A program made the position numbers and the translations under genes. This document shows positions 1 to 8,431 of a stretch of 44,403 nucleotides of DNA, piece by piece (positions within the stretch are counted from its first letter, which is position 1; the number at the start of each line of letters is the position of its first letter). Origin of the DNA: an uncultured beta proteobacterium (lineage in GTDB: Bacteria; Pseudomonadota; Gammaproteobacteria; Burkholderiales; Burkholderiaceae_C); NCBI GenBank assembly GCA_903938815.1, contig CAJAES010000109.1:1-44403 (forward strand), read 5' to 3'. The notes beneath the pieces are model-generated. The model saw nothing but the letters and a program-made list of their open reading frames with translations. It made no database searches and was not told the DNA's origin.

Positions 1-560
1 CCGGGTGCGGGCGGCAGGTTGAGCACGACCGCGAGCGTCGCTCCGCACACGCCGAGCGCACCCGCCACAGCCCAGCGCAGAGCGGGACGCGGCAGCCCGA
101 GCGCAGTCCGCAGCCCGCGCGCGAGATGGGCGACATCGTCCTTCCAGCGGTCGTCGCGGATGACCACCGCCTGGCGCCCCGCCAGCGCCTGCAATCCGGC
201 GGGCAGGTCACCGGCGGCGGGCAGGCTGGCCCCCTGCATCAGCACCGGGACGACCTGCACGCCCTCGAGCGCCAGCGCCTGAGCCAGCTCCAGCAGCACG
301 TAGTCCTTGCCCTCGCGCGGCGCGGCGAAGGCGTCCTTCCAGCGCGCGCCGATCACGGCCAGCACCACGCCGCAGGACGCCAGCTCGTCGTTCAGCACGC
401 GTTCGAAATCCGCACCGGGCGCGATGTCCGAGACGTCCATGAAGATGCGGTCGCCCAGGATGCGGGTGAGCTCATCTTCCAGCCGTCCGGCGTGCCCGGC
501 GCTGTCCGCGCGGCGGTAGCTGATGAAGACCCGGTCACGCCGCCCGCCCCTGGCCATCAT
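1..560 (-). CDS. TIR-domain protein with a membrane segment, partial (C-terminus off window)
   Basis: The open frame runs from an ATGATG pair at 560 leftwards past base 1, giving 186 residues with no stop. Residues 11-19 read VFISYRRAD, the box 1 signature of bacterial TIR domains. IFMDVSDIAPGADF (39-52), VVLAVIGARW (65-74) and VQVVPVLMQGA (101-111) are the later TIR blocks. Glu91 in DYVLLELAQAL sits where the catalytic glutamate of NAD-cleaving TIR domains lies, so NADase activity is possible but unproven. Residues 161-182 form a hydrophobic stretch, probably one membrane helix, so the missing C-terminal part would be on the other side of the membrane or a second domain. AAGG just upstream favours this start; an in-frame GTG lies two codons earlier. 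TIR proteins of this subclass often carry a C-terminal effector or sensor domain. Neighbouring genes give no clear defence context. Confidence 0.85.
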   Translation of the reverse strand, partial: MMARGGRRDRVFISYRRADSAGHAGRLEDELTRILGDRIFMDVSDIAPGADFERVLNDELASCGVVLAVIGARWKDAFAAPREGKDYVLLELAQALALEGVQVVPVLMQGASLPAAGDLPAGLQALAGRQAVVIRDDRWKDDVAHLARGLRTALGLPRPALRWAVAGALGVCGATLAVVLNLPPAP

Positions 561-639
561 GCCCACCTTGCCAGCGGGCACCGAGCCGCCGATGCGCCCA
601 GGATGGCACCGGCAGCGCACGTCGGCAAGGGCAGCCAGG

Positions 640-2229
640 TCATGGCGCGGCCATCACCCGCTGAACCGCCTCCAGCCGCGGCACGAGATGGTGCGCGAAC
701 CAGCTGTTCTGGGTGTCGGGCTCGAGCGCCGCCGTCACCAGATGCGCCAGCGGCTGGTCGAGCGGCACATAGAAGCTGCCGGCCGGGGCCAGCAGCGTGC
801 CGGGTTCCAGCGCCACCGTGACGCGCAGCACGGGCTTCGGGTCGTTCACACGCCCGAGCGTGTCGGAGCGCTCGCCCTCGCCGCGCGCCGTCTCGCGGTA
901 GCGCTCCACCCGCAGGCTCTGCTGCGCCGGCAGCGTGCGCACCAGAACCCCCAGCCGGTGCAGCCGCTCGACCGCCGGCAGCGAATCGGCAGCGAGCCAG
1001 TAGCCGCACGGCCGGGCGCGCTGCAGCACGGGCCGGATCTGCAGCGCGGAGTCCCATTCCACGCGCACGCGCTTGTCGGCGCCGGTGTCGGGGTCGATCA
1101 TCCGCATCTCGCGCTGCTCGCGAACGGGCGCGCCCTCCACCACCAGGTCGCCGCGGCAGGCGAGCGCCGACACTTCGGCGTCGAGCTTCGCGCGCAGTTC
1201 GGTCAGTCGCCCGGCCTGCAACGCGGCGCTGCCCAGCAAGCTGGCGATGGCGACCACGTGCGTGTGCACGCGGCGCTCGGCGTGCAGGCGGCCGAGGTCG
1301 AACCCGCGCGACTCCAGCAGGAAACTGACCGCATGCCTGAGCCCGCCGACGTTGCGCGCCAGATCGGGCTGGATGCCGCCCATCGTCAGCAGCAGTTCGG
1401 CGTCGGCGGTGGGGTTGGTGTAGTACCACTCGTGCGTGATGCCGGCACGGTCGAGCGCCTGCAGCAACGGCTGGCGGAATCCCGCTTCCGCCTCTTCGGT
1501 CAGCGCGGGCGACAGGTTGGGCGTGGTGGCGTACTGCACCAGCAGGTCGTGCCCCTTGATGGCGCCGAACTTGGGCATGTAGCGGCCGAGCGCGATGTGC
1601 TCGTGGGCGTCCACCACCAGCACCGGCCGCAGCCAGGCCACCAGCCCGGCCAGCGCGTCGGCCTCGGGCGTGCGCAGCAGCAGGTGGTCGCGGTTGATGT
1701 CCAGGCCGGCGGCGTTCGTGCGCCGGTTCAGTGCCGCGCCGTCGGGGTTGGCCCGGGGCAGGACCACCACGTCCAGCCGGTCGAGCACGGCGGCCAGCGG
1801 CGCCTGTGGGTCGGCCAGCTGCTGCGCCACGGCGAGCACGGCCTCGCCACCGGCGGGCTCGTTGCCGTGCTGCTGCCCGATCACCAGGGCCACCGGGCGG
1901 CCCGGGCCGCGCGAGAAGTGCAGCGCCAGCAGGGGCCGGCCGGTACCGGATCGGCCGGTTTCGACCAGGCGTGCGCCGCCCCGGGCGGCGATCCCGCGCA
2001 GGGCGCCTTCCATCTCGCTGTTGTCCGTCCAGGTCTGGCGGCCGGGTTGCAGCCCGGGGGTCTCGTGGCGCACCGCGGGGAGCGGAAAACGGTCGGCCAC
2101 GGCCTGCGCGTATGGCAGCAGGTAGGGCAGCGCGGAGGGCAGCGCGGACGGCGGTGCGGACGGCACCGGAGATTGGCCCGACGCGGCGGCTGCCAGGGTG
2201 AGCAGGCACGAGGCCAGCAGAAGCTTCAT
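640..2229 (-). CDS. M14-family zinc carboxypeptidase, exported
   Basis: About 529 residues from the ATG at 2229 (an in-frame ATG also lies at 2238). The N-terminus MKLLLASCLLTLAAAASGQ is a signal peptide, so the enzyme should act in the periplasm or outside. HGNEPAG with His121 and Glu124 gives the first two zinc ligands of the M14 fold. RTNAAGLDINRD is the substrate-binding Arg/Asn segment, and VVDAHEH supplies the third zinc ligand. The family removes C-terminal residues from peptides or opens amide bonds in peptidoglycan peptides; the specificity here is unknown. The 3' end is 79 bp from the start of the TIR gene on the same strand, so co-transcription is possible. The 5' end diverges from the DUF1499 gene across about 57 bp. 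Confidence 0.85.
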   Translation of the reverse strand: MKLLLASCLLTLAAAASGQSPVPSAPPSALPSALPYLLPYAQAVADRFPLPAVRHETPGLQPGRQTWTDNSEMEGALRGIAARGGARLVETGRSGTGRPLLALHFSRGPGRPVALVIGQQHGNEPAGGEAVLAVAQQLADPQAPLAAVLDRLDVVVLPRANPDGAALNRRTNAAGLDINRDHLLLRTPEADALAGLVAWLRPVLVVDAHEHIALGRYMPKFGAIKGHDLLVQYATTPNLSPALTEEAEAGFRQPLLQALDRAGITHEWYYTNPTADAELLLTMGGIQPDLARNVGGLRHAVSFLLESRGFDLGRLHAERRVHTHVVAIASLLGSAALQAGRLTELRAKLDAEVSALACRGDLVVEGAPVREQREMRMIDPDTGADKRVRVEWDSALQIRPVLQRARPCGYWLAADSLPAVERLHRLGVLVRTLPAQQSLRVERYRETARGEGERSDTLGRVNDPKPVLRVTVALEPGTLLAPAGSFYVPLDQPLAHLVTAALEPDTQNSWFAHHLVPRLEAVQRVMAAP

Positions 2230-2286
2230 GGGCCGCATCTTGCCAGCAGGCCACAATGGGCCGATGACGAACCCCCTTTTCCTTCG

Positions 2287-2775
2287 ATGCGCTGGGTGAG
2301 CGTGGCAGCCGTGGTGGTGATGGGGCTTCCGCTGGCGCTCCTGCTGGCCGGCCAGGCCGGGCTGCTGGCCGGCAACGCCCCCACCGACCTGGGCGTGCGC
2401 GACGGGCGGCTCAAGGCGCCCTCGAGGACACCCAACAGCGTCAGCAGCCAGGCCGACCTGTGGGCAGGGTTGGTGCGCCGTGAAGAGGCGCGCATCGCGG
2501 CGCTCGAGCTCCTCGGCGACGGCCCGGCCACGATCGGGCGGCTGCGCGCGATCGTGCTGTCCATGCCCGGCGCCGCGCTGGTGACGGACCATCCCGACTA
2601 CCTCTACGTGCGGTTCCGCAGCCGCTGGCTCGGCTTCATCGACGACACCGAGTTCTGGTTCGACCCGGCAACCCAGAAGGTGCAGGTGCGATCAGCGTCG
2701 CGGGTCGGCCGCTCCGACCTCGGCGTCAACCGCAAGCGCATCGAGATGATCCGGGCGCGCCTGCCGGGGGCCTGA
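2287..2775 (+). CDS. DUF1499 family protein
   Basis: 162 residues. An N-terminal hydrophobic stretch (about residues 4-25, rich in Val, Leu and Ala) is a signal anchor or signal peptide. The rest matches DUF1499: a TDLGVRDGRLK segment, a conserved YLYVRFRSRWLGFIDDTEFW core, and a C-terminal RSASRVGRSDLGVNRKR block. That last block (S-x-S-R-x-G-x-S-D-x-G-x-N-R-x-R) is the best-conserved part of the family. Biochemical function is not established. The start was chosen because the frame upstream is only the antisense shadow of the peptidase gene; no strong Shine-Dalgarno is visible. A GC-rich stem covers the stop codon. Confidence 0.85.
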   Translation: MRWVSVAAVVVMGLPLALLLAGQAGLLAGNAPTDLGVRDGRLKAPSRTPNSVSSQADLWAGLVRREEARIAALELLGDGPATIGRLRAIVLSMPGAALVTDHPDYLYVRFRSRWLGFIDDTEFWFDPATQKVQVRSASRVGRSDLGVNRKRIEMIRARLPGA

Positions 2776-2787
2776 GCCGGGCAGGCC
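2769..2787 (+). terminator. Hairpin over the DUF1499 stop codon
   Basis: GGCCTG and CAGGCC form a perfect 6-bp stem around a 7-base loop that includes the stop codon. No T-run follows, so it is at best a weak or Rho-assisted terminator. Confidence 0.3.
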
Positions 2788-2869
2788 GGTAGCGGCGCTT
2801 GCGCTGGCGCTGGCGCTGGCCCGAGCCGTGCCTGGGCACCGGGCCGCAGCCGTCCGGCACCGTAACTTC

Positions 2870-3061
2870 GCCGTCTGGCGCAGCGCCGTCGCCGTCTGGC
2901 GCAGCCCCTTCGCCGTTTCACGACCGCCCGCAGCGTTTCGTCGCCGCGCGGCGCAGACGCAGCCGGCGCACCAGCACAATCGACCGCGATGCTGCTGACC
3001 TCCCACACCCAAGCTTCCACCGGGCCGACACCAACGGCGTCTTTCAGGCGCCGTCTGGCGC
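2870..3061 (+). repeat. Three copies of the 12-mer GCCGTCTGGCGC
   Basis: The 12-mer occurs at 2870-2881, 2891-2902 and 3050-3061. The first two lie in the leader of the kinase gene and the third inside its coding start (encoding part of RRRLARG). A run of GCGCTG hexamers lies just upstream, around 2799-2820. It looks like local slippage or duplication; a regulatory role is not shown. Confidence 0.5.
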
Positions 3062-4110
3062 GCGGCCTGATGTTCATGGTCGCGTTGTGCACGAGCATCG
3101 CGGTCTTCCTGACCATCATCGACGGCGGGTTCAAGGGCAAGCTGATCTACTCGTTCTCGATCGGCATGTGCTGCTGGCTCATCACCGACGGTGTGCGCCT
3201 CCTGCTGTCCTGGGCCATGGACCACCGGCGCGAGCGCCGCGGCCTGGGGCAGCCGGCACAGCCGGGCTTCGACATCGGCTGGCTCGGCATGCTGGCGCTG
3301 GTGATGGGCGCCGTGGTGCTTGGGCCGCCGCTCGGGCTGGCGATCGCGGATGCGATCACCGGGAACCGGTCGCCGCGCATCTGGGACCTGGGCTCGCGCG
3401 CCACGCAGATCACGCTCGCGATCTCGGTGCTGGCGACTCTGGTGGCAGTGGCGGTGCTGTCGGCGCAGGAACGCGCAGCGGCCATGCGCCTGCGCGCGCA
3501 GGCCGCGCAGCGCGAGGCGGCCGAGACGCAGCTTCGCCTGCTGCAGTCGCAACTCGAGCCGCACATGCTCTTCAACACGCTGGCCAACCTGCGGGTGCTG
3601 ATCGGCCTGGACCCACTGCGGGCGCAGGCCATGCTGGACAGGCTGATCGGATTCCTGCGCGCCACGCTCACGGCCTCCCGGCTCGACAGCCACCCGCTCA
3701 CAGACGAGTTCGCCCGCGTGGAGGACTATCTGGCCCTGATGGCCGTGCGCATGGGGCCGCGCCTGCAGACCCGGCTGCTGCTGCCCGCGGAACTGGCAGC
3801 CGTGCCCGTGCCGCCGCTGCTGCTGCAGCCGCTGGTGGAGAACTGCATCAAGCACGGGCTGGAACCGAACATCCAGGGCGGGCGTATCGAGGTCAGCGCC
3901 GCAAGGGATGGCCGGCAGCTGGTGCTGAGCGTGCGCGATACCGGGGTCGGCCTCGAAGCGCCGGCCAGCGCAGGCACCCGTTTCGGGCTGGAGCAGGTCC
4001 GGGCGCGCCTGCGCACCCTGCACGGCGATGCCGCCACCCTGCGCCTGGAACCCGCCGCCGACCCCGAGGGCGGCACGCTCGCAACCATCCGCCTTCCACT
4101 GCCCCAATGA
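2989..4110 (+). CDS. LytS/YehU-type sensor histidine kinase
   Basis: 373 residues. Four hydrophobic segments (about 29-45, 51-75, 97-122, 138-160) form a membrane sensor with no large periplasmic loop. A short coiled coil follows (about 161-185). The His_kinase domain (PF06580 type) has QSQLEPHMLFNTL with His192 as the likely phosphorylation site. The ATPase part shows the N-box VENCIKHGLEP, the G1 box DTGVGL and FGLEQVRARL. The kinase would phosphorylate the LytTR regulator encoded immediately downstream; its stop overlaps that start in ATGA, so the two are translationally coupled. The ligand is unknown. The ATG at 2989 leaves a normal-length N-terminus before the first membrane helix. Confidence 0.92.
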   Translation: MLLTSHTQASTGPTPTASFRRRLARGLMFMVALCTSIAVFLTIIDGGFKGKLIYSFSIGMCCWLITDGVRLLLSWAMDHRRERRGLGQPAQPGFDIGWLGMLALVMGAVVLGPPLGLAIADAITGNRSPRIWDLGSRATQITLAISVLATLVAVAVLSAQERAAAMRLRAQAAQREAAETQLRLLQSQLEPHMLFNTLANLRVLIGLDPLRAQAMLDRLIGFLRATLTASRLDSHPLTDEFARVEDYLALMAVRMGPRLQTRLLLPAELAAVPVPPLLLQPLVENCIKHGLEPNIQGGRIEVSAARDGRQLVLSVRDTGVGLEAPASAGTRFGLEQVRARLRTLHGDAATLRLEPAADPEGGTLATIRLPLPQ

Positions 4111-4955
4111 ACCCCACCACACCCACCGCACTCATCGCAGAAGACGAGCCGCTGCTGGCCGCCGGCCTTCAAGCCGACCTGGCGCGCCTGTGGCCCGAGC
4201 TCCGGGTCGTGGCGCAGGCGGGGGACGGCGCGCAGGCCGTGGCGCTGGCCCTGCAGCACCGGCCCAGCCTGTGCTTCCTGGACATCCGCATGCCCGGGAT
4301 GACCGGGCTCGAGGCGGCGCAGGCGCTGGCCGAGGACTGGCCCGATGACACGCCCTTCCCGCTGCTGGTCTTCGTGACGGCCTACGACCAGTACGCCGTG
4401 CAGGCCTTCGAGGCGCAGGCGGTGGATTACCTGCTCAAGCCGGTGGACCCGGCCCGCATGGCGGCCTGCGTGGCGCGGCTGCGCCAGCGGCTGGCCGCCA
4501 TCGGCTCAGACACTAACTCGGCCGCCAACTCAGCCACCACCACCGACCCTGCCGCCGACGCACTGCAGCAGGCGATGGCGCAGCTGCGCGGCCTCCTGGC
4601 CGGGACGGCGCCTCCGCCCGCGGCTGTCAGCCGCCTGGAGGTCATCCAGGCGCAGGTGGGCAACCTGGTGCACCTGGTGCCGGTGACCGAGGTCGTGTAT
4701 TTCGAGGCGGCCGACAAGTACGTGCGCGTCGTCACGGCGGACCGCGAGCACCTGATCCGGCTGCCGCTGAAGGACCTGCTGCCCCAGCTCGACCCGCAGC
4801 TGTTCTGGCAGGTGCACCGCGGCACCGTGGTGCAGGCCCGGCGCATCACGAGCGCGCGGCGCGAGGAATCGGGCAAGGTCACGCTCACGCTCGCGGGGCG
4901 CGCCGAGAAGCTGGTGGCCAGCCGCCTGTACGCGCACCTGTTCAAGGGCATGTGA
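4107..4955 (+). CDS. LytTR-family response regulator
   Basis: 282 residues. An N-terminal receiver domain (1-125) has acidic EDE near residue 12, phospho-acceptor Asp59 in FLDIRMPG, a Thr in FVTAYD and the conserved Lys in YLLKPVD. A Ser/Thr/Ala-rich linker (about 130-170) joins it to a C-terminal LytTR DNA-binding domain. That domain shows VVYFEAADKYVRVVT, LKDLLPQLDPQLFWQVHRG and KLVASRLYAHLF. This fold binds tandem direct repeats upstream of its targets; none is obvious here, so the regulon is unknown. It forms a two-component system with the overlapping upstream kinase. Confidence 0.93.
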   Translation: MNPTTPTALIAEDEPLLAAGLQADLARLWPELRVVAQAGDGAQAVALALQHRPSLCFLDIRMPGMTGLEAAQALAEDWPDDTPFPLLVFVTAYDQYAVQAFEAQAVDYLLKPVDPARMAACVARLRQRLAAIGSDTNSAANSATTTDPAADALQQAMAQLRGLLAGTAPPPAAVSRLEVIQAQVGNLVHLVPVTEVVYFEAADKYVRVVTADREHLIRLPLKDLLPQLDPQLFWQVHRGTVVQARRITSARREESGKVTLTLAGRAEKLVASRLYAHLFKGM

Positions 4956-5091
4956 ATGGCGAAGCGCCGGCGGCATTTCGTCGCGGCCTTCGTCGATTCG
5001 TCCCGCGGCGGCTGACAGTGCGGGGGGGTGGCGCGCAGGATCACGCCATCGACACACCACCGCCCGGCCAAGCCCCCGCCGCCCCGACGCC

Positions 5092-5508
5092 ATGAACACA
5101 ACCACCGCCCTCGACCCGCTGCTCGCCATCCACATCGGCAGCGCGCTGTCGGCACTGGCGCTCGGCGGGGTCATCCTCTGGGGCCGCAAGGGCAGCGGCA
5201 CGCACCGCTGGATGGGCAAGTTCTGGGTGGTACTGATGGGCTCGGCGGCGCTGACCAGCGCCTTCCTGCGCGGCGGCGAGCTGCCCAATATCGCGGGCTT
5301 CTCCCCTATCCATGCCCTGACGCTGCTGGTGCTGTGGCAGCTGCCGCGGGGCGTGCGCTTCGCCCGCCAGGGCAACATCGTCGCCCACCGCAAGACCATG
5401 CGCGGCATGTACATCGGCGGCTGCGTCGTCGCCGGCCTCTTCACGCTGATGCCCGGCCGGTTTCTCGGCCATCTGCTCTGGACCCAGACGCTCGGCCTGA
5501 CGGCCTGA
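5092..5508 (+). CDS. DUF2306-like small membrane protein
   Basis: 138 residues with four predicted membrane segments: about 8-28, 44-60, 70-86 and 105-124. Conserved features of the DUF2306 family include HIGSALSALALGG in the first helix, a GTHRWMGKFW loop and AHRKTMRGMYIGG before the last helix. The conserved histidines in HRWMG and HRKTMRG could bind a cofactor, but no function is established. It lies 136 bp after the LytTR regulator on the same strand and could be one of its targets; this is a guess from position only. No clear Shine-Dalgarno precedes the ATG. Confidence 0.8.
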   Translation: MNTTTALDPLLAIHIGSALSALALGGVILWGRKGSGTHRWMGKFWVVLMGSAALTSAFLRGGELPNIAGFSPIHALTLLVLWQLPRGVRFARQGNIVAHRKTMRGMYIGGCVVAGLFTLMPGRFLGHLLWTQTLGLTA

Positions 5509-5523
5509 CGGCCTGACCGCCAG

Positions 5524-5535
5524 CCCCCCCCCCCC
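5524..5535 (+). repeat. Homopolymer tract of 12 C
   Basis: Twelve consecutive C residues lie in the 55-bp gap between the DUF2306 gene and the 2TM gene, 16 bp upstream of the 2TM ribosome-binding site. Such tracts slip during replication; here length change would affect only the spacer. Confidence 0.9.
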
Positions 5536-5563
5536 AGACCTTCACCCCACAGGAGCTGAGACC

Positions 5564-5845
5564 ATGACCACCCCCCTCACCGAAGACGAGATCCACGCCC
5601 GTGCCAAGCGCCGGGTCGGCATCAAGCTCGGCTTCTACACGCACGCCTTCGTGTTCGTGTGCGTCAACATCGGCCTGTTCGCCATCAACCAGTACACCGG
5701 CGGCACGCGCTGGCACGGCTGGCCGCTCCTCGGCTGGGGCCTCGGTCTGGCCATCCACGGGCTGGTCACCTTCCTGAGCCTGAGCGGCGACGGCCTGCGC
5801 GAACGGATGGTGGCTGCCGAGGTGAACCGCCTGAAGGGGCGCTGA
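5564..5845 (+). CDS. 2TM domain protein
   Basis: 93 residues. Two membrane helices (about 23-44 and 52-73) are separated by a short hairpin containing GGTRWHGWPLLGWG, the arrangement of the 2TM family (PF13239 type). The N-terminal helix EDEIHARAKRRVGIKLGFYTH and the trailing VAAEVNRLKGR are typical of this family, which also occurs fused to LytTR-regulated kinases. AGGAG at 5551-5555 is spaced 8 bases before the ATG. Function unknown. It may form a unit with the DUF2306 gene and the two-component system upstream. Confidence 0.85.
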   Translation: MTTPLTEDEIHARAKRRVGIKLGFYTHAFVFVCVNIGLFAINQYTGGTRWHGWPLLGWGLGLAIHGLVTFLSLSGDGLRERMVAAEVNRLKGR

Positions 5846-5947
5846 GTCCGGACCGGCGGCGTCGCGCAAGCCGAGGCCGCAGTCGAGCGCTCCGTCGAGG
5901 GGAAAGCCCCCTCGGTACACTGCGGGATCCATGCCAATCACCCGCCC

Positions 5948-7723
5948 ATGAGCTCCCCCACGCCCGCCCCGCTGCCCGCCAACTTCCTGCGCACCGTCAT
6001 CGAGCAGGATCTCGCCACTGGCGCGTTCGACGGCCGCCGCTTCGGCGGCAGCCCGGGAGACGCCGCGCACCATGCGGCCGGCGAGCCCGACGCAGCGCGC
6101 ATCCGCACCCGCTTCCCGCCTGAGCCGAACGGCTACCTGCACGTCGGGCATGCCAAGAGCATCTGCCTGAACTTCGGCCTCGCGCGCGATTTCGGCGGCA
6201 TCTGCCACCTGCGCTTCGACGACACCAACCCCGAGAAGGAAGAGCAGGAGTTCGTCGACGCCATCATCGAGATGGTGCGCTGGCTCGGCTTCGACTGGCA
6301 GGCCGGCGACAAGAGCTACCTGTACTACGCGAGCGACTACTTCGACTTCATGTACCGGGCCGCCGAGACGCTGATCGAGCGCGGCCTGGCCTACGTGGAC
6401 GAGCAGACGCCCGAGCAGATGCGCGCCACGCGCGGCGACTTCACCACGCCGGGCACCGACAGCCCGTTCCGCGGCCGCGGCGTGGCCGAGAACCTGGCGC
6501 GGTTTCGCGAGATGCGCGACGGCCAGCACCCCGACGGCGCGATGGTGCTGCGCGCGAAGATCGACATGGCCAGCGCCAACATCAACCTGCGCGACCCGGC
6601 CCTGTACCGCATCAAGCACGCGCACCACCACAACACGGGCGACCGCTGGTGCATCTACCCGATGTACACCTACGCGCACCCGATCGAGGACGCGCTGGAG
6701 CGCATCACGCACAGCTTCTGCACGCTGGAGTTCGAGGACCAGCGGCCCTTCTACGAATGGCTGCTGAACCAGCTCGCCGACGCCGGCCTGCTGGCGCGCC
6801 CGCTGCCCCGGCAGGTGGAGTTCGGCCGCCTGAACCTGACCTACGTGATCACCAGCAAGCGCAAGCTCAAGGCCCTGGTGGAAGAAGGCATCGTCAGCGG
6901 TTGGGACGACCCCCGCATGCCCACGCTCGCCGGCCTGCGCCGGCGCGGCTACACGGCCGCCGCGGTGCGCCGCATGGCCGACGACACGGGCGCCAGCAAG
7001 ACCAACATCTGGCTCGAGTACGCCGTGCTCGACCAGTGCCTGCGTGACGACCTGGAAGGCCAGGCGCCCCGCGCCATGGCCGTGCTGGACCCGGTGCCGC
7101 TGGTGCTCACGAACTGGGCCGAGCTGTTCGGCGCCGAGCACCGCGAGCCCTGCCAGGCGCCCGCCCACCCCCAGCATCCCGAACTGGGCATGCGGCGCTT
7201 CGAACTCGGGCCCGAGGTGTGGATCGAGCGCGACGACTTCGCCGAGGTGCCGGCCAAGGGCTTCTTCCGGCTCTTTCCCGGCAACAAGGTGCGGCTGAAG
7301 TACGGCATGGTCGTGGAATGCACCGGCTGCGAGAAGGATGCCGACGGCCGGATCACCCGCGTCCTGGCTGCGGTGGTGCCCGACACGAAGAGCGGCACGC
7401 CCGGCGCAGACGCCGTGAAGGTCAAGGGCACCATCACCTGGGTGGCCGCGCACGATGCCGTGCCCGCCACGCTGCGCCTGTACGACCGCCTCTTCACCGA
7501 GCCGCAGCCGGACGCCGGCGGGCGCGACTTCCGCGAGGCGCTCAACCCCGCCAGCCTGCAGGTGGTGCAGGGCTGGCTGGAGCCCTCTCTGGCGGCCGTG
7601 GCGTCGGAGCAGCGCTTCCAGATCGAGCGCCACGGCTACTTCATCACCGACCGCAAGGAGCACGCGCCCGGCGCGCCGGTGCTCAACCGGGTCACGGGCC
7701 TGAAGGACAGCTGGGGCCGCTGA
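5948..7723 (+). CDS. glnS: Glutaminyl-tRNA synthetase
   Basis: 591 residues, slightly longer than the 554 of the E. coli enzyme. It attaches glutamine to tRNA-Gln using ATP in the cytoplasm. The class I HIGH motif is PNGYLHVGH (60-68), and the KMSKS-type loop is TSKR (302-305) in the GlnRS context LNLTYVITSKRKL. WDDPRMPTLAGLRRRGY is a GlnRS-specific block just after it. The C-terminal anticodon-binding beta-barrel part is present through LNRVTGLKDSWGR. Its presence implies direct charging of tRNA-Gln. No Shine-Dalgarno is evident before the ATG; a 170-bp spacer separates it from the next gene. Confidence 0.97.
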   Translation: MSSPTPAPLPANFLRTVIEQDLATGAFDGRRFGGSPGDAAHHAAGEPDAARIRTRFPPEPNGYLHVGHAKSICLNFGLARDFGGICHLRFDDTNPEKEEQEFVDAIIEMVRWLGFDWQAGDKSYLYYASDYFDFMYRAAETLIERGLAYVDEQTPEQMRATRGDFTTPGTDSPFRGRGVAENLARFREMRDGQHPDGAMVLRAKIDMASANINLRDPALYRIKHAHHHNTGDRWCIYPMYTYAHPIEDALERITHSFCTLEFEDQRPFYEWLLNQLADAGLLARPLPRQVEFGRLNLTYVITSKRKLKALVEEGIVSGWDDPRMPTLAGLRRRGYTAAAVRRMADDTGASKTNIWLEYAVLDQCLRDDLEGQAPRAMAVLDPVPLVLTNWAELFGAEHREPCQAPAHPQHPELGMRRFELGPEVWIERDDFAEVPAKGFFRLFPGNKVRLKYGMVVECTGCEKDADGRITRVLAAVVPDTKSGTPGADAVKVKGTITWVAAHDAVPATLRLYDRLFTEPQPDAGGRDFREALNPASLQVVQGWLEPSLAAVASEQRFQIERHGYFITDRKEHAPGAPVLNRVTGLKDSWGR

Positions 7724-7893
7724 GGCCGCACCGCACAGTCACCCAGTTACCGAGGCACTCCGTCACCCCGACGTTGGGTGCTGGAGCACCTGCGCCCACC
7801 GGGCCGCAAACGCTGCAAACTTGTGCAAAGTCGCTGGCAGGCCCTGGGGCCATGCGCGACGATCCGGCGTCCGTCCACTGGAGGGGAACCATC

Positions 7894-8385
7894 ATGGTCC
7901 GTCATGCCCTGGCCGCCGCCGCGCTGGCCCTGCTCTGCATCTCCGGCGCGCAGGCCGTCGGCCGCGCCGAAGTGCGGTTCGTCGAGCCCGAGAAGTTCAC
8001 CGATGCCGGGTTCGGCGTGCAGGAACGCGAGCGCACGCAGCAGTTGCTCAACTCCCACTTCGAACGCCTGGCCCGGAGCCTGCCGGACGGACAGGTGCTG
8101 CGCGTGGACATCACCGACGTCGATTTGGCCGGCGAAGTGGACACGCTGGCCTTCCACCGCATCCGCGTCATCGGGCAGCTGCCCGACGCCCCCCGGCTGG
8201 ACATGCGCTTCGAGTTGCGCCAGGGCGACCGCGTGATCTCCCGCGGCGAGGAAAAGCTCAGTGACCTGGCCTACGACTTCGGTCGCATCGGCGCCCAACG
8301 GGGCCAGCCGCTGCAGTACGAGGCACGCATGATCGACCGCTGGTTCAGCGAGCGGTTCGCCACCCAGCTCGCGGCCAGGAAGTGA
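7894..8385 (+). CDS. DUF3016 family exported protein
   Basis: 163 residues. An N-terminal signal peptide ends near AQA (residue 21). The mature part matches DUF3016: VRFVEPEKFTDAGFG near the start, LRVDITDVDLAGEV in the middle, and a C-terminal YEARMIDRWFSERF block. Proteins of this family are periplasmic and of unknown function. GGAGGGG at 7880-7886 gives a strong ribosome-binding site that fixes the start. A perfect 7-bp hairpin follows the stop codon. Confidence 0.88.
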   Translation: MVRHALAAAALALLCISGAQAVGRAEVRFVEPEKFTDAGFGVQERERTQQLLNSHFERLARSLPDGQVLRVDITDVDLAGEVDTLAFHRIRVIGQLPDAPRLDMRFELRQGDRVISRGEEKLSDLAYDFGRIGAQRGQPLQYEARMIDRWFSERFATQLAARK

Positions 8386-8386
8386 A

Positions 8387-8406
8387 GCCCGCCCCGAGCG
8401 GCGGGC
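8387..8406 (+). terminator. Hairpin after the DUF3016 gene
   Basis: GCCCGCC and GGCGGGC form a perfect 7-bp stem with a 6-base loop directly after the stop codon. No T-run is present, so it may only attenuate before the FKBP gene. Confidence 0.4.
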
Positions 8407-8431
8407 CGGCGAAGGGTGCGATCATTCGCCC

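Noticed and set aside
523..2286. Plus-strand open frame upstream of DUF1499
   Set aside because: It is the antisense image of the M14 peptidase: rich in Gln, Arg and His, no domain. Only its 3' end (from 2287) is a gene.
5441..7663. Minus-strand open frame of 740 residues opposite glnS
   Set aside because: Shadow of the glnS coding pattern in a GC-rich genome; Val/Ala/Gly/His-rich without any motif.
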